A program made the position numbers and the translations under genes. Shown here piece after piece: positions 16,879 to 25,177 of a stretch of DNA of 37,332 nt; positions within the stretch are counted from its first letter, which is position 1, and every line of letters begins with the position of its first letter. Source of the DNA: a virus; the IMG/VR virus record IMGVR_UViG_3300021964_006699, positions 1-37,332 of that record; one strand, given 5' to 3'. The notes under the pieces are model-generated. The model made no database searches. It saw only the letters and a program-made list of their open reading frames with translations, and was not told the origin of the DNA.

Positions 16879-18063
16879 ATGCACACTATATCCACCAGTG
16901 AACAGAATGTAGAAAATTGCGTAATGTTCCTTGCAGGTGAAGGAAACTTTATCTTTCAAGAAGAAGTTAGCATTGACCAATTTGACCTAAGCATTGTAAA
17001 GAGTCTCGGAAAACAATTAGGTAACGGCAATCCATTTACAGAAAAACAAAGCCACATTGGGTTACGTTTAGTAAAAAAATATAGTTCTCTATTATTTGAA
17101 AAAGGATTTGAAGCAGACAATATATTAGATCAAAAATTATTCCAATGGCCTTTTAGAACAATCGACAAAACTAAAAGTCTATATATCGATGGTGAAAAGA
17201 TTGTACTAAAAAGTCCTTTTATTGCTGATATAGTAAACAAAGTTAAAAAACGTAAAAAGCCTAGTTACTATAAAGGTGAATACCAAAGTGAAACTAAAGA
17301 ATGGGCATTTGATTACAGTGAAGCCAATGTAGAATTTTTGGTTAATTTAGTAAAGGGGATGAACTTTAATATTGATGAAAAAATCAAAGAAGATTATAAA
17401 AAGATAGTTGATATTAAAAAGAATGCATTAGATTATTATCCTATGCTTACACGAAAAATGGGTGGATATGTTTACAATAATATAGTAATTGAACAAGAAG
17501 ATCCAAGACGTGCTGTTATGAAAGCCAAATTAAACGGATGTGCAGTGTATGATGATAGTGTTGTACACAGTATGAAACCACTTACAGTAACAGATAAAGT
17601 ATTGTTAGGTGATAGTCAAAAATGGTTTATTAATTCTAATATTCATCACTTTTTGGAGATATTTTCATTGCTTAATACAGTAGATCAGTGTATAATTATG
17701 TGTAGTAGTAATAGTGTTGATCAACTACAAAGTATTGTTGAAAACTTGCTAGGTAGTGGATATAGTTCTAATGATATCTGTGTTATGTTTAGATTTAAAA
17801 ATAACAAGGAATGGTTTGAAGGAAACAAATATATTAAGAATGCAGGCGTGAATACATTTAGTCCTGACAAGAAAGTTTTTATTATTAATGAAAAAATTCC
17901 AAAACCATTGCTTCAAAATAATATCGATCCACAGTTAATTATTAGTACATTGGCTACACAACCTAGTCATTACAAAACACAGGCTTGGTTAGAAAACAAG
18001 CCAACTGTGGTGTATTATTGTAGTAGCAAACCAAGTGGAGTAGAAAACTGTGCCAACGTGTAA
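16879..18063 (+). CDS. HARP-like protein upstream of UvsW
   Basis: 394 residues. The segment KPSYYKGEYQSETKEWAF then DYSEANVEFLVNL (about 131-162) has the look of a HARP domain as in SMARCAL1-type annealing helicases. I see no Walker A or DEAD/H box, so the ATPase function is absent or unrecognisable. The last third has alternating hydrophobic strands (VDQCIIMCSS, KKVFIINEK) like a decayed RecA-type fold. It overlaps uvsW by 14 bases, so it probably acts with that helicase. The domain call is tentative. Confidence 0.6.
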   Translation: MHTISTSEQNVENCVMFLAGEGNFIFQEEVSIDQFDLSIVKSLGKQLGNGNPFTEKQSHIGLRLVKKYSSLLFEKGFEADNILDQKLFQWPFRTIDKTKSLYIDGEKIVLKSPFIADIVNKVKKRKKPSYYKGEYQSETKEWAFDYSEANVEFLVNLVKGMNFNIDEKIKEDYKKIVDIKKNALDYYPMLTRKMGGYVYNNIVIEQEDPRRAVMKAKLNGCAVYDDSVVHSMKPLTVTDKVLLGDSQKWFINSNIHHFLEIFSLLNTVDQCIIMCSSNSVDQLQSIVENLLGSGYSSNDICVMFRFKNNKEWFEGNKYIKNAGVNTFSPDKKVFIINEKIPKPLLQNNIDPQLIISTLATQPSHYKTQAWLENKPTVVYYCSSKPSGVENCANV

Positions 18064-19510
18064 ACTAGTAATTAAAGATGAAGTGAATGTTAAGTTTGAA
18101 GGACTTGATTTAGAGATGCGGAAGGCATTAACTAATAAGTTCAAATACGACATTCCGTATGCTCGTTATTTGCCAGCATACAAACTAGGACGTTGGGACG
18201 GCAAGGTCAGTTTCTTTGGACTAGGCGGAACTACATATGTTAGTATGCTTGAAGAAGCATTGCCATTACTTGAGCAAAAAGGTTGGTATGTTGAAGTAGA
18301 AGATTTACGTGATTCTACACAGTTAAACTTTACAAACATTACAGAAAACTATTGGAAGGATCAAGGTGCAGTATGGCCTAAAGGACATGTTGCTGAGGGA
18401 CAGCCTATTGTACTACGTGACTATCAAGTTGAAGTAATCAATAACTTTTTAAGTAATCCACAGAGCCTACAAGAAGTAGCAACAGGCGCAGGTAAAACTA
18501 TTATTACTGCAACATTAAGTAATATATGTGAGCCATACGGTAACACTATTGTAATTGTTCCTAACAAATCACTTGTTACACAAACAGAAGAAGACTACAT
18601 TAACTGTGGTTTAGATGTAGGTGTATACTTTGGTGATAGAAAAGAATTAGGACATAAGCACACTATTATTACATGGCAAAGTCTTAATGTGTTGGATAAG
18701 AAGTCAAAGAACCATGAAGCAAAACTTACACTAACAGAATTTTTACAAGATGTAAAATGTGTTATTGTCGACGAAGTACATCAAGCAAAAGCAGATGTAC
18801 TTAAGAATTTGCTTACACAAAACTTTGCACATGTTCCTATACGTTGGGGACTAACAGGTACAATACCAAAAGAACAGTTTGAGTTTCAAGGTATTAAAGC
18901 AGGCTTAGGCGAAGTTATTAATCATATATCAGCACACGACTTACAACAAAAAGGTGTGTTAGCACAGTGTCACGTAAACATTGTGCAAACAGATGACGTA
19001 CAAGAGTTTGGTAACTATCAAGAAGAATTAAAATATTTGGTTACAAGCGAACATCGAATTGATTGGATGAGCAAACTTGTAGACAAAATTAAAGACTCCG
19101 GCAATACATTAATTCTAGTTGATCGTATTTCAGCAGGTAAAATGCTTGAAGAACGTCTAGAAGGTTCCGTGTTTGTGTCTGGTGAAACTAAAGGAACCGA
19201 CAGGAAGGAACACTATGATTCTATTAAAGACAGCACTAATAAAATCATTATTGCTACTTATGGAGTTGCCGCGGTTGGTATTAATATCCCTCGCATTTTT
19301 AACTTGGTTCTTATTGAGCCTGGTAAGTCTTTTGTTCGCGTTATTCAGTCTATTGGCAGAGGAATTAGAAAGGCTGAAGACAAAGATTTCGTCCAAATTT
19401 GGGATATAACTAGCAGATGTAAATTTGCTAAACGGCACCTAACGCAAAGAAAAAAATATTATAAAGAAGCGAACTATCCGTTTACCATAGAAAAGATAGC
19501 AATCGATTAG
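18050..19510 (+). CDS. uvsW: RNA-DNA and DNA helicase UvsW
   Basis: SF2 helicase, 486 residues. An N-terminal substrate-binding domain (1-110) is followed by the Q-like LRDYQ (122-126), Walker A ATGAGKT (144-150), DEVH box (241-244), motif III GLTG and motif VI QSIGRGIRK near 427. In T4, UvsW unwinds R-loops and branched DNA and moves the phage from origin- to recombination-driven replication. It lies in operon with the HARP-like protein and the following gene. Confidence 0.93.
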   Translation: MPTCKLVIKDEVNVKFEGLDLEMRKALTNKFKYDIPYARYLPAYKLGRWDGKVSFFGLGGTTYVSMLEEALPLLEQKGWYVEVEDLRDSTQLNFTNITENYWKDQGAVWPKGHVAEGQPIVLRDYQVEVINNFLSNPQSLQEVATGAGKTIITATLSNICEPYGNTIVIVPNKSLVTQTEEDYINCGLDVGVYFGDRKELGHKHTIITWQSLNVLDKKSKNHEAKLTLTEFLQDVKCVIVDEVHQAKADVLKNLLTQNFAHVPIRWGLTGTIPKEQFEFQGIKAGLGEVINHISAHDLQQKGVLAQCHVNIVQTDDVQEFGNYQEELKYLVTSEHRIDWMSKLVDKIKDSGNTLILVDRISAGKMLEERLEGSVFVSGETKGTDRKEHYDSIKDSTNKIIIATYGVAAVGINIPRIFNLVLIEPGKSFVRVIQSIGRGIRKAEDKDFVQIWDITSRCKFAKRHLTQRKKYYKEANYPFTIEKIAID

Positions 19511-19518
19511 GAGAACAT

Positions 19519-20022
19519 ATGCAAATACTTACATTAGAAAATGAACACTTTGATCTACAAACACTGCCTAAAGAAATAGATAAAGATATACGCTACAGCG
19601 TATTAGATAATTCAGATCCAAAAGATCCTGATTACTTTTTTGTACCTTTAATTTATTTAGAAAGTTTTAGTTCGCCGGCAGTAGTACTACAAATTGGTAA
19701 TCATCAAGTACAAATGCCTTTAGAATGGAGCATGGTAGTTGGTAATTCAGAAGTAGGTGACCTCGAAGTATTGCCGTTAACAAGTTTAAACGACAGGGGG
19801 TTTGAAGCATTTATTTTCAATCCATTAACAAGCAGTAGACCAGAGTTTCTGCCTGTTGATGTAATTAACGTATATCAAGATGTGAAGTTTTACTTTCCTA
19901 AATTAAAAAATGGACAGTTGCTTACTACACCAATACAAAAGAAAAAAGAACCACAGTGTGCATTCTTTGTAAAGGAAGTAAGTAGACAAAGCGAAGTACT
20001 TGATTTTAGTTTAGTCTGGTAA
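19519..20022 (+). CDS. Conserved phage protein of unknown function
   Basis: 167 residues, ribosome site TAGGAG at the uvsW stop. The pattern MPLEWSMVVGNSEVGDLEVL then PLTSLNDRGFEAFIFNP, followed by DVKFYFPKLKNGQLLTTP, is one I associate with marine T4-like phages next to uvsW, with no assigned function. It is mostly beta-strand in character, without membrane segments. The FVKEVSRQSEVLD end is conserved in style. Confidence 0.75.
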   Translation: MQILTLENEHFDLQTLPKEIDKDIRYSVLDNSDPKDPDYFFVPLIYLESFSSPAVVLQIGNHQVQMPLEWSMVVGNSEVGDLEVLPLTSLNDRGFEAFIFNPLTSSRPEFLPVDVINVYQDVKFYFPKLKNGQLLTTPIQKKKEPQCAFFVKEVSRQSEVLDFSLVW

Positions 20023-20040
20023 TAATAAGGAGAAAGGACA

Positions 20041-20400
20041 ATGACAATGAAAGCAGGAAAGATTTGGGGTCAAACAGAATTGATCCATGCGAACGGTGTA
20101 CTAGAATTTCATCGTATCGAATTTAAAAAAGGATTTAAATGTTCAGAACACGAACATCGTTATAAATGGAATGGCTTCTTTGTAGAGTCAGGTAAAATGA
20201 TTGTGCGTGTATGGCAGGATGCTGATCAAGAAGGATTAGTTGACGAAACTATCCTAGGCCCAGGTGAGTTTACACAAGTAAAGCCAGGCAAGATCCATCA
20301 GTTTGAAGGTGTAGAAGATGGTGTAGCATTTGAACTGTATTGGGCAGAGTTTAATCATGACGACATTGTAAGAAGAACAGTAGGCACTAAGGTTAAGTAA
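20041..20400 (+). CDS. Single-domain cupin
   Basis: 119 residues. The cupin metal site is visible: CSEHEHRYKWNGFFVESG gives His37, His39 and Glu49, and KPGKIHQFEG gives His86. It resembles small sugar-isomerase or dioxygenase-type cupins found in marine phages. It ends with its stop overlapping the next ATG (TAATG). AAGGAG precedes the start. Substrate unknown; related by fold to the cupin half of the 6622-7428 fusion. Confidence 0.82.
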   Translation: MTMKAGKIWGQTELIHANGVLEFHRIEFKKGFKCSEHEHRYKWNGFFVESGKMIVRVWQDADQEGLVDETILGPGEFTQVKPGKIHQFEGVEDGVAFELYWAEFNHDDIVRRTVGTKVK

Positions 20401-21128
20401 TGTTTGAAAAACTTAAAGGCTGGTTTAAAAAAGATCAACCAGAAATTACATTCTGGAGTGAAGTTCCTGGCCTTGAGGAAGTTGTTCCTGTACAACCTGC
20501 TGTAAAATATCTTCCTGAATGGTGGAAGAAGATGCCTCGGTTTGCTGATGTAGAAGTTCCACCTGATAGTATTAACAAAGGAACAGCAAAAAACTGTCCT
20601 GCATTTGTTGACTTTTTTAAATCGGCATATGTTGTACCTTTATGGTGTGACATTGAATTGAATATCACACCTGAAGGTTATACTGTTAGGACAAGTCACG
20701 ATAAATTTAACTTTTCACATCATAATCCAATACAGTTTAAGCAATGGTTACCTGCACACTTACAGCAACAGGTAGCAATGGTTTTGAAACCTGCATGTCC
20801 ATGGAGAGTTAAAACTAATCCAGGATACAGTGTAATGCAGTTACCTATGATGTTTGAATTTAGTAATATATTCGAAACACTTCCTGGAACTATCTGGAGT
20901 GATAAGTTTCATGAAATGAATCAGCAAATGATTATTAAAAGGTATGGCAAGGTAGAACTAGAAAGAGGAACTCCTCTAGCAATGTATGTTCCATTCAAAC
21001 GTGATAAGTTTGATTTTAATTGTACACACCAAACACCGGAACTTGAAAGGCTACAGCACAAGAGTCAAATGCTTGTTAGATCAAAGTTTATTGGTGGTTA
21101 CAAAAGTATGATGAAAGATAATGACTAA
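20400..21128 (+). CDS. Conserved phage protein of unknown function
   Basis: 242 residues, coupled to the cupin by TAATG. Marks: LPEWWKKMPRFAD (about 40-52), NCPAFVDFFKSAYVVPLWCD (about 65-84) and a Trp/Pro-rich middle. The pattern is familiar from cyanophage and marine phage hypothetical proteins, but no catalytic motif is evident. No signal peptide or membrane segment. It overlaps the next gene by eight bases. Confidence 0.75.
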   Translation: MFEKLKGWFKKDQPEITFWSEVPGLEEVVPVQPAVKYLPEWWKKMPRFADVEVPPDSINKGTAKNCPAFVDFFKSAYVVPLWCDIELNITPEGYTVRTSHDKFNFSHHNPIQFKQWLPAHLQQQVAMVLKPACPWRVKTNPGYSVMQLPMMFEFSNIFETLPGTIWSDKFHEMNQQMIIKRYGKVELERGTPLAMYVPFKRDKFDFNCTHQTPELERLQHKSQMLVRSKFIGGYKSMMKDND

Positions 21129-21345
21129 AATATACGAATCACCCGATGGAGGAGAAACTGTGTATGAACGAGATACAGAAACAGGCGAACGAGTATGTAT
21201 AGAAAAGCCTGTGCATCCTGATTGGTATATTGATCCTTATGATTTTGATTTGGTAATAGAGATGGCCAAAGATGGGAATAAAACCTTGCAAAATTTACTA
21301 AAAGAAGTTAAACTAGTATTTGAGTTGAGTTACAAAGATGACTAG
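21121..21345 (+). CDS. Small acidic hypothetical protein
   Basis: 74 residues, overlapping both neighbours by eight bases. The N-terminal part (YESPDGGETVYERDTETGER) reads as a short beta hairpin; the rest is helical. Not recognised. Its tight coupling supports it being real. Confidence 0.65.
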   Translation: MTKIYESPDGGETVYERDTETGERVCIEKPVHPDWYIDPYDFDLVIEMAKDGNKTLQNLLKEVKLVFELSYKDD

Positions 21346-21520
21346 AAAGTTAAAAAATGGAACCAAAGTGGAAGAACTAGATACACCTGTAGCATTAGAA
21401 GTATACACAAAATGTCCTAGTAAATGGAAACTAGTTGATATGGAAACAGGCGAAGAATACATAGGACAGGATCCTGAAGCAGATAAAATCCAACCACAAT
21501 ATTGGAAAAGGGTAAACTAA
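21338..21520 (+). CDS. Small hypothetical protein
   Basis: 60 residues. Not recognised. It carries a DMETGEEYIGQDPE segment similar in style to the ETGER segment of the preceding protein, but the two are not clearly paralogs. The stop overlaps the next start as TAATG. Confidence 0.65.
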   Translation: MTRKLKNGTKVEELDTPVALEVYTKCPSKWKLVDMETGEEYIGQDPEADKIQPQYWKRVN

Positions 21521-21969
21521 TGGCAGAGAAGAAAAAGTTTCTAGATTTAAAAGCAATGTTAAGTGCAGTTGATCGTCGTGACAAAGAATGGTATAACAAA
21601 CTAAGTGACGATGATAAGAAACTATTTGCTCCGTTTATTGCTATGCGTTATGTTAGTAATGTAAAAGCAGATGTGTTCTTTCAAGAACATTATTTAGAAA
21701 TGACCAACGAGTTTGTTAATAAACATCACTGGAGTCTAAGTAAAGGACACAAAGGATTGCTGTGGAAACTTATGGCAATGTGTGGTGCATATGAAAACTT
21801 CTTTCATCAGTATGTAGCGGCACCAAAGAAGCAGGCTAAAAACAAGTTTACACAAACGCTATTAGATAAAAATCCCACAATGAAGATGGAAGATGCAGAA
21901 CTATTATCAAGTATTATGTCAAAGAAAGAACAAAGCGAATATATTAAAAACCATGATCCAAACGCTTGA
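21520..21969 (+). CDS. 62: Probable clamp-loader small subunit gp62
   Basis: 149 residues from the ATG at 21520, chosen because TAATG couples it to the previous stop. FAPFIAMRYVSNV (about 36-48) matches the PFI-x-R-x-S turn near the start of marine gp62 proteins, and FHQYVAAPKKQAKNKF then ELLSSIMSKKEQSEYI resemble their later helices. gp62 with gp44 loads the sliding clamp gp45. Similarity to T4 gp62 is weak and no gp44 lies in the window, so the call is moderate. Confidence 0.55.
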   Translation: MAEKKKFLDLKAMLSAVDRRDKEWYNKLSDDDKKLFAPFIAMRYVSNVKADVFFQEHYLEMTNEFVNKHHWSLSKGHKGLLWKLMAMCGAYENFFHQYVAAPKKQAKNKFTQTLLDKNPTMKMEDAELLSSIMSKKEQSEYIKNHDPNA

Positions 21970-22645
21970 ACAACCACATAATTGTATACACTGCGGAAAG
22001 AGTTTCCAAAAAGAAAAAACTCTTATGGCCCATATGTGTGAGGCTAAACGCAGATACTTGCAAAAAGATGAGAAGCGTGTACAGGTTGGCTTCTTAGCAT
22101 TTAATAAGTTTTATATACTAGTACAACGTAGCAAAGAAAAAACATATGCAGAGTTTTGTAAAAGCAGTTACTACAATGCGTTTGTAAAGTTTGGTAGTTT
22201 TGTTTCAAACATCAATCCGCTATACCCAGAAAAGTTTATTGACTTTGTGATCAAATCAAATGTTAAACTAGATCACTGGTGTCGTGACGAACTGTACGAC
22301 ACATATATGTTTGAAATGCTCAAAGTCGAGCCCACAGAGGCCGCACTAGAACGTAGCGTAAAAACAATGTTAGAGTGGGCAGAAAAGCAAGAAGCACAAT
22401 ACAATGACTACTTCAGATATTGTAATTTAAATCGTGCAGTTAGCGATATTAGAAATGGACTAATTAGTCCTTGGTTATTATTGAATTCTAAAACAGGAAA
22501 GACTATGCTGAGTAACTTCAACGACGAACAACTGTTAATTGTTGAGCCTGTATTAGATATCCCGTACTGGAATCGACAGTTTAAAGCGAAGCCAGCAGAT
22601 GTTGAACTAACTAAAGAAATAATCAAGGAGGCACATATTGACTGA
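21953..22645 (+). CDS. Zinc-finger protein of unknown function
   Basis: 230 residues from the ATG at 21953 inside the end of the previous gene. The N terminus has a zinc-finger-like CIHCGKSFQKEKTLMAHMC (C-x2-C-x12-H-x2-C), then a helical body (NPLYPEKFIDFVIKSNVKLD, LERSVKTMLEWAEKQEAQYN). The general pattern is known in marine T4-like phages but has no function assigned. Nucleic-acid binding is a reasonable inference from the finger and neighbours. Confidence 0.72.
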   Translation: MIQTLEQPHNCIHCGKSFQKEKTLMAHMCEAKRRYLQKDEKRVQVGFLAFNKFYILVQRSKEKTYAEFCKSSYYNAFVKFGSFVSNINPLYPEKFIDFVIKSNVKLDHWCRDELYDTYMFEMLKVEPTEAALERSVKTMLEWAEKQEAQYNDYFRYCNLNRAVSDIRNGLISPWLLLNSKTGKTMLSNFNDEQLLIVEPVLDIPYWNRQFKAKPADVELTKEIIKEAHID

Positions 22646-22943
22646 TTCAAATGATTTTGAAAACGGCAAATACACAATAGTAAGTAACTATCGAAACGGT
22701 GAACCTATTGATAGAATATACGGTGGTGGAGCATTGCGTTTACGATTGATCCAAAAAGATGGAACAGAATACAAAGGCACTATTACCAAAAAGACTATAA
22801 TACAAGACGGCCTAAATGGTAAATTTAAATCGCACATTTATGTTACAGATGACAAAAGAACATTTGACAGAAGCGGTATGCCAGTGTATAATATAGATAC
22901 AGTTGAACTAGAAGCGGAGCAAGAAGATGCTACACAAGATTAG
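22638..22943 (+). CDS. Small hypothetical protein with TTG start
   Basis: 101 residues. The start is TTG at 22638, fixed by a strong AAGGAGG at 22625-22631, six bases upstream; no ATG occurs nearby in frame. It overlaps the preceding stop by eight bases. The content is mostly beta-strand (YTIVSNYRNGE, ALRLRLIQKDGTEYKG) with an acidic tail. Function unknown. Confidence 0.7.
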   Translation: MTDSNDFENGKYTIVSNYRNGEPIDRIYGGGALRLRLIQKDGTEYKGTITKKTIIQDGLNGKFKSHIYVTDDKRTFDRSGMPVYNIDTVELEAEQEDATQD

Positions 22944-23118
22944 TGATTTTTGTAAAAAGATAGATTCAATTAAATCTATGTCAGATAAACTTATGGAAAT
23001 AAAATATAAACAACCAAAAAGTAATGCGAGAGATATCGAAGTACAAAGTTTGATTGATACTATACAAGCAGACTGCTATCTTATTTCGCAGGATAAACAA
23101 GACTACACAAAAGAATAG
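22927..23118 (+). CDS. Small hypothetical protein
   Basis: 63 residues, helical, overlapping the previous gene by 17 bases. Not recognised. The stop TAG is followed at once by the next ATG (TAGTATG). Confidence 0.6.
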   Translation: MLHKISDFCKKIDSIKSMSDKLMEIKYKQPKSNARDIEVQSLIDTIQADCYLISQDKQDYTKE

Positions 23119-23119
23119 T

Positions 23120-23332
23120 ATGCCTAAACAAAAAAAATATTCTGACGTATCACAGTACGACCCAAAGATACACACAAAAACCAAAGGTGGATTAGGATTC
23201 GGTATGAAAAAAAATACTAAAAATGATAAGAAATACGAAAGCAGTGGACTACAACTTATTGATGTATTCCGTTGGGAAGTACCTGAAAATTTAAAAGATG
23301 CCTACGAGGAAATGAAAAAAGAAAATGCCTGA
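23120..23332 (+). CDS. Small basic hypothetical protein
   Basis: 70 residues from the ATG at 23120, which sits one base after the previous stop; the longer frame from 23054 lies within that gene and is unlikely. Lys-rich N terminus (MPKQKKYSDV, KKNTKNDKKYES) then a helical acidic end (WEVPENLKDAYEEMKKEN). It overlaps the polymerase-like gene by eight bases and could be its partner; that is inference only. Confidence 0.65.
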   Translation: MPKQKKYSDVSQYDPKIHTKTKGGLGFGMKKNTKNDKKYESSGLQLIDVFRWEVPENLKDAYEEMKKENA

Positions 23333-23900
23333 TATTGATTTAGATTTTTTTGATCGTGACAGTGTGCTTGAAAAGTTCAAACACATTAAAGGTTCACGAT
23401 TAGAAAAAGATGAATTAAAGAAACACAATACAGGTGTTTACTTTCACAATGCTCCAATTGATCCGTTTACAGAACGTTGTACACTAGATCATAAAGTAGC
23501 AGACGAACGTGGATACTTCAAAATAGATATGCTAAATGTTCACATATACGAGCATGTGAAAAGCGAAGAACACTTAAATAGTTTGCTACAAAAGGAACCA
23601 CTATGGGAACTTCTAACTCACGAAGACTTCAGCAACAAATTATTTCACGTCGCAGAACACAGCACTATTCTAAAAGAAATGAAACCGCAGAGTATAGAAC
23701 AACTAGCGGCGGTACTAGCAATTATCCGTCCAGCGAAGAGGCATTTGCTTGGAAAGAAGTGGGATACGGTGATGAACGAAGTGTGGTCGAAACCGACTGA
23801 CGATTCCTATTATTTTAAGAAGGCACACGCGATTGCTTACGCACACGCGATTGTGGTACATATGAATTTAATTTGCGAAGGATTATATGAACAAGAATGA
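23325..23900 (+). CDS. Miniature C-family (Pol III alpha-like) polymerase protein
   Basis: 191 residues, against more than 1000 for bacterial Pol III alpha. PDIDLDF (2-8) matches the catalytic PD-x-D-x-DF, giving Asp5 and Asp7. YFKIDML (64-70) aligns with the KFDFLGL site, giving Asp68. HNTGVYF (34-40) parallels the HA-x-GV strand, QLAAVLAIIRPAKR (126-139) parallels the LVALFRPGP region, and FKKAHAIAYAHAIVVHMNLI (164-183) parallels FNKSHSAAYALVSYQT. All three catalytic acids survive while the PHP, thumb and C-terminal domains are gone. Whether it polymerises DNA is unknown; T4-like phages normally use gp43 (family B). Confidence 0.75.
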   Translation: MPDIDLDFFDRDSVLEKFKHIKGSRLEKDELKKHNTGVYFHNAPIDPFTERCTLDHKVADERGYFKIDMLNVHIYEHVKSEEHLNSLLQKEPLWELLTHEDFSNKLFHVAEHSTILKEMKPQSIEQLAAVLAIIRPAKRHLLGKKWDTVMNEVWSKPTDDSYYFKKAHAIAYAHAIVVHMNLICEGLYEQE

Positions 23901-24141
23901 CGAACAATTTGTTTTTAACAACGACACATTTGAAGAACAAGAACTAGCACAGATTAGTTCTTTGATGGAAAATGAAGCGGCACTACGCAAGGCACGTGAA
24001 GAATATGATAAAAAAGCATCAAAGCCTAGCCTAGAAGAATGTAAAGAATGTGGAGAACCTATTCCAGAAGCAAGACAAAAAGCGGTGCCTGGAGTAGAAC
24101 TCTGTATGGAATGTGCAACACTTAATGAGAAGCCATGGTAA
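23887..24141 (+). CDS. DksA/TraR-type zinc-finger protein
   Basis: 84 residues. The C4 finger is ECKECGEPIPEARQKAVPG then VELCMEC: Cys52, Cys55, Cys73 and Cys76, with the spacing of the DksA/TraR family. An N-terminal helical part (15-45) would reach into the RNA polymerase secondary channel in that family. Probably alters host transcription during infection. It overlaps the polymerase-like gene by 14 bases. Confidence 0.82.
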   Translation: MNKNDEQFVFNNDTFEEQELAQISSLMENEAALRKAREEYDKKASKPSLEECKECGEPIPEARQKAVPGVELCMECATLNEKPW

Positions 24142-24144
24142 ACA

Positions 24145-24546
24145 ATGATACAGGAAAAGATAGATAAATGGGCAGACGATTTAAGTTTATTGGAAGGCAC
24201 AGATAGATTGACCTATCTTGTAGACCTAGCCAAGCAGGCAACTACACTGCCAGAAGAACTTAGAACTGATGACAAACTTGTTCCTGGTTGTATTAGTAAA
24301 ATTTGGGTTGACGTTGGTCTAGTAGAAGGCAAAATAAAAGTTTATTATGATAGTGATGCTATGATTCCCAAAGGCATTGCTACAATAGTTTGTGATATTT
24401 TTACAGACTGTTCTAAACAAGAAGCAAATGATTTTAAAGAAGAAGATCTTACTAAACTGGGATTCATTCAGTTAGTAACACCACAACGCAGGAATGGATT
24501 GTATAATTTAATTGGTGTTCTCAAAAAAAGGATTGAGTTAATATGA
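24145..24546 (+). CDS. sufE: SufE-like sulfur acceptor
   Basis: 133 residues, normal length for SufE. LVPGCISKIWV (45-55) contains the acceptor Cys49 in the VxGCxSxVW motif. Downstream PKGIATIVCDIFTDCS and LTPQRRNGLYNLI-like residues (VTPQRRNGLYNLI, 110-122) fit the family. SufE accepts sulfur from SufS for Fe-S cluster building. Here it may support phage or host Fe-S and iron enzymes, of which the window has several. It starts three bases after the previous stop. Confidence 0.88.
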   Translation: MIQEKIDKWADDLSLLEGTDRLTYLVDLAKQATTLPEELRTDDKLVPGCISKIWVDVGLVEGKIKVYYDSDAMIPKGIATIVCDIFTDCSKQEANDFKEEDLTKLGFIQLVTPQRRNGLYNLIGVLKKRIELI

Positions 24547-24773
24547 TTCCAGAGATGCATAACCCTAGACCTCCTAAAAAACCTAACTTAGGCAGTTGGC
24601 CTTTTTGGAGTTCACCTCCGGAACTTGCTCTTGATTATTGTATAAAGATATTGATCTTTTTGATTGTGTTGCCTGCTTTTTTTGGTGTAGCATTTACACC
24701 AATTGGACTGTTTTTAAATTATCTTTTTTTAGATTTTTTAATCTATTGGCAGTACAAGAACAGACCTATCTGA
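24543..24773 (+). CDS. Small membrane protein
   Basis: 76 residues, coupled by ATGA to sufE. A Pro-rich N terminus (MHNPRPPKKPNLGSWPFW) is followed by two hydrophobic segments (about 33-50 and 52-68) and a basic end, so it probably spans the inner membrane twice. Not recognised. A second possible start is Met5. Its 3' end overlaps the convergent gene by eight bases. Confidence 0.65.
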   Translation: MIPEMHNPRPPKKPNLGSWPFWSSPPELALDYCIKILIFLIVLPAFFGVAFTPIGLFLNYLFLDFLIYWQYKNRPI

Positions 24774-25140
24774 TTTTACGTATTAGTTGAATACTCTTAC
24801 GTTTTATACGTTTTTCAGTAATATCATTTAAACGTACCATTGGCCCAAATATTAGTTCAACATCTTTAGTAGCAAATGTTTTAATTAGGTTTCTAAATGG
24901 AATCATATCCGACTTCATAAAAATGTTAATTGGAATTTTTCTATTTGATTCCCACCACCAACTATCTCCGCATTCTAGCAAACGTAATTTTTGACCATCA
25001 TCAGTACAACTAGAATAATCGTAAATGCTCGTTACAGCAGAATCTTGATTAATAATAATACCAACATATTCGATATCACCGTGTTTAACGCAACTTAAAA
25101 ACGGAAATTTTTCTTGTAAATCTTCTTGTAGTGTTGTCAT
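24766..25140 (-). CDS. Conserved phage protein of unknown function
   Basis: 124 residues from the ATG at 25140 (MTTLQEDLQEKFPFLS), chosen because GGAAAG precedes it and the longer frame runs into the divergent gene. GDSWWWESNRKIPINIF (about 57-73) and LIFGPMVRLNDITEKRIKRK then SIQLIRK form a pattern I associate with cyanophage and marine T4-like proteins of unknown role. No catalytic motif. It is the only leftward gene inside the replication block. Confidence 0.72.
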   Translation of the reverse strand: MTTLQEDLQEKFPFLSCVKHGDIEYVGIIINQDSAVTSIYDYSSCTDDGQKLRLLECGDSWWWESNRKIPINIFMKSDMIPFRNLIKTFATKDVELIFGPMVRLNDITEKRIKRKSIQLIRKIR

Positions 25141-25149
25141 GTCTTTCCA

Positions 25150-25157
25150 ATAAATAG
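25150..25157 (+). promoter_or_regulatory. Late-type promoter ATAAATAG
   Basis: Near-match to the T4 late core, 21 bases before the ATG at 25178, with TAGGA between. It would switch on the probable structural gene late, although the surrounding genes are early or middle in function. Confidence 0.5.
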
Positions 25158-25177
25158 TGTTATAGGATGAACTCAAT

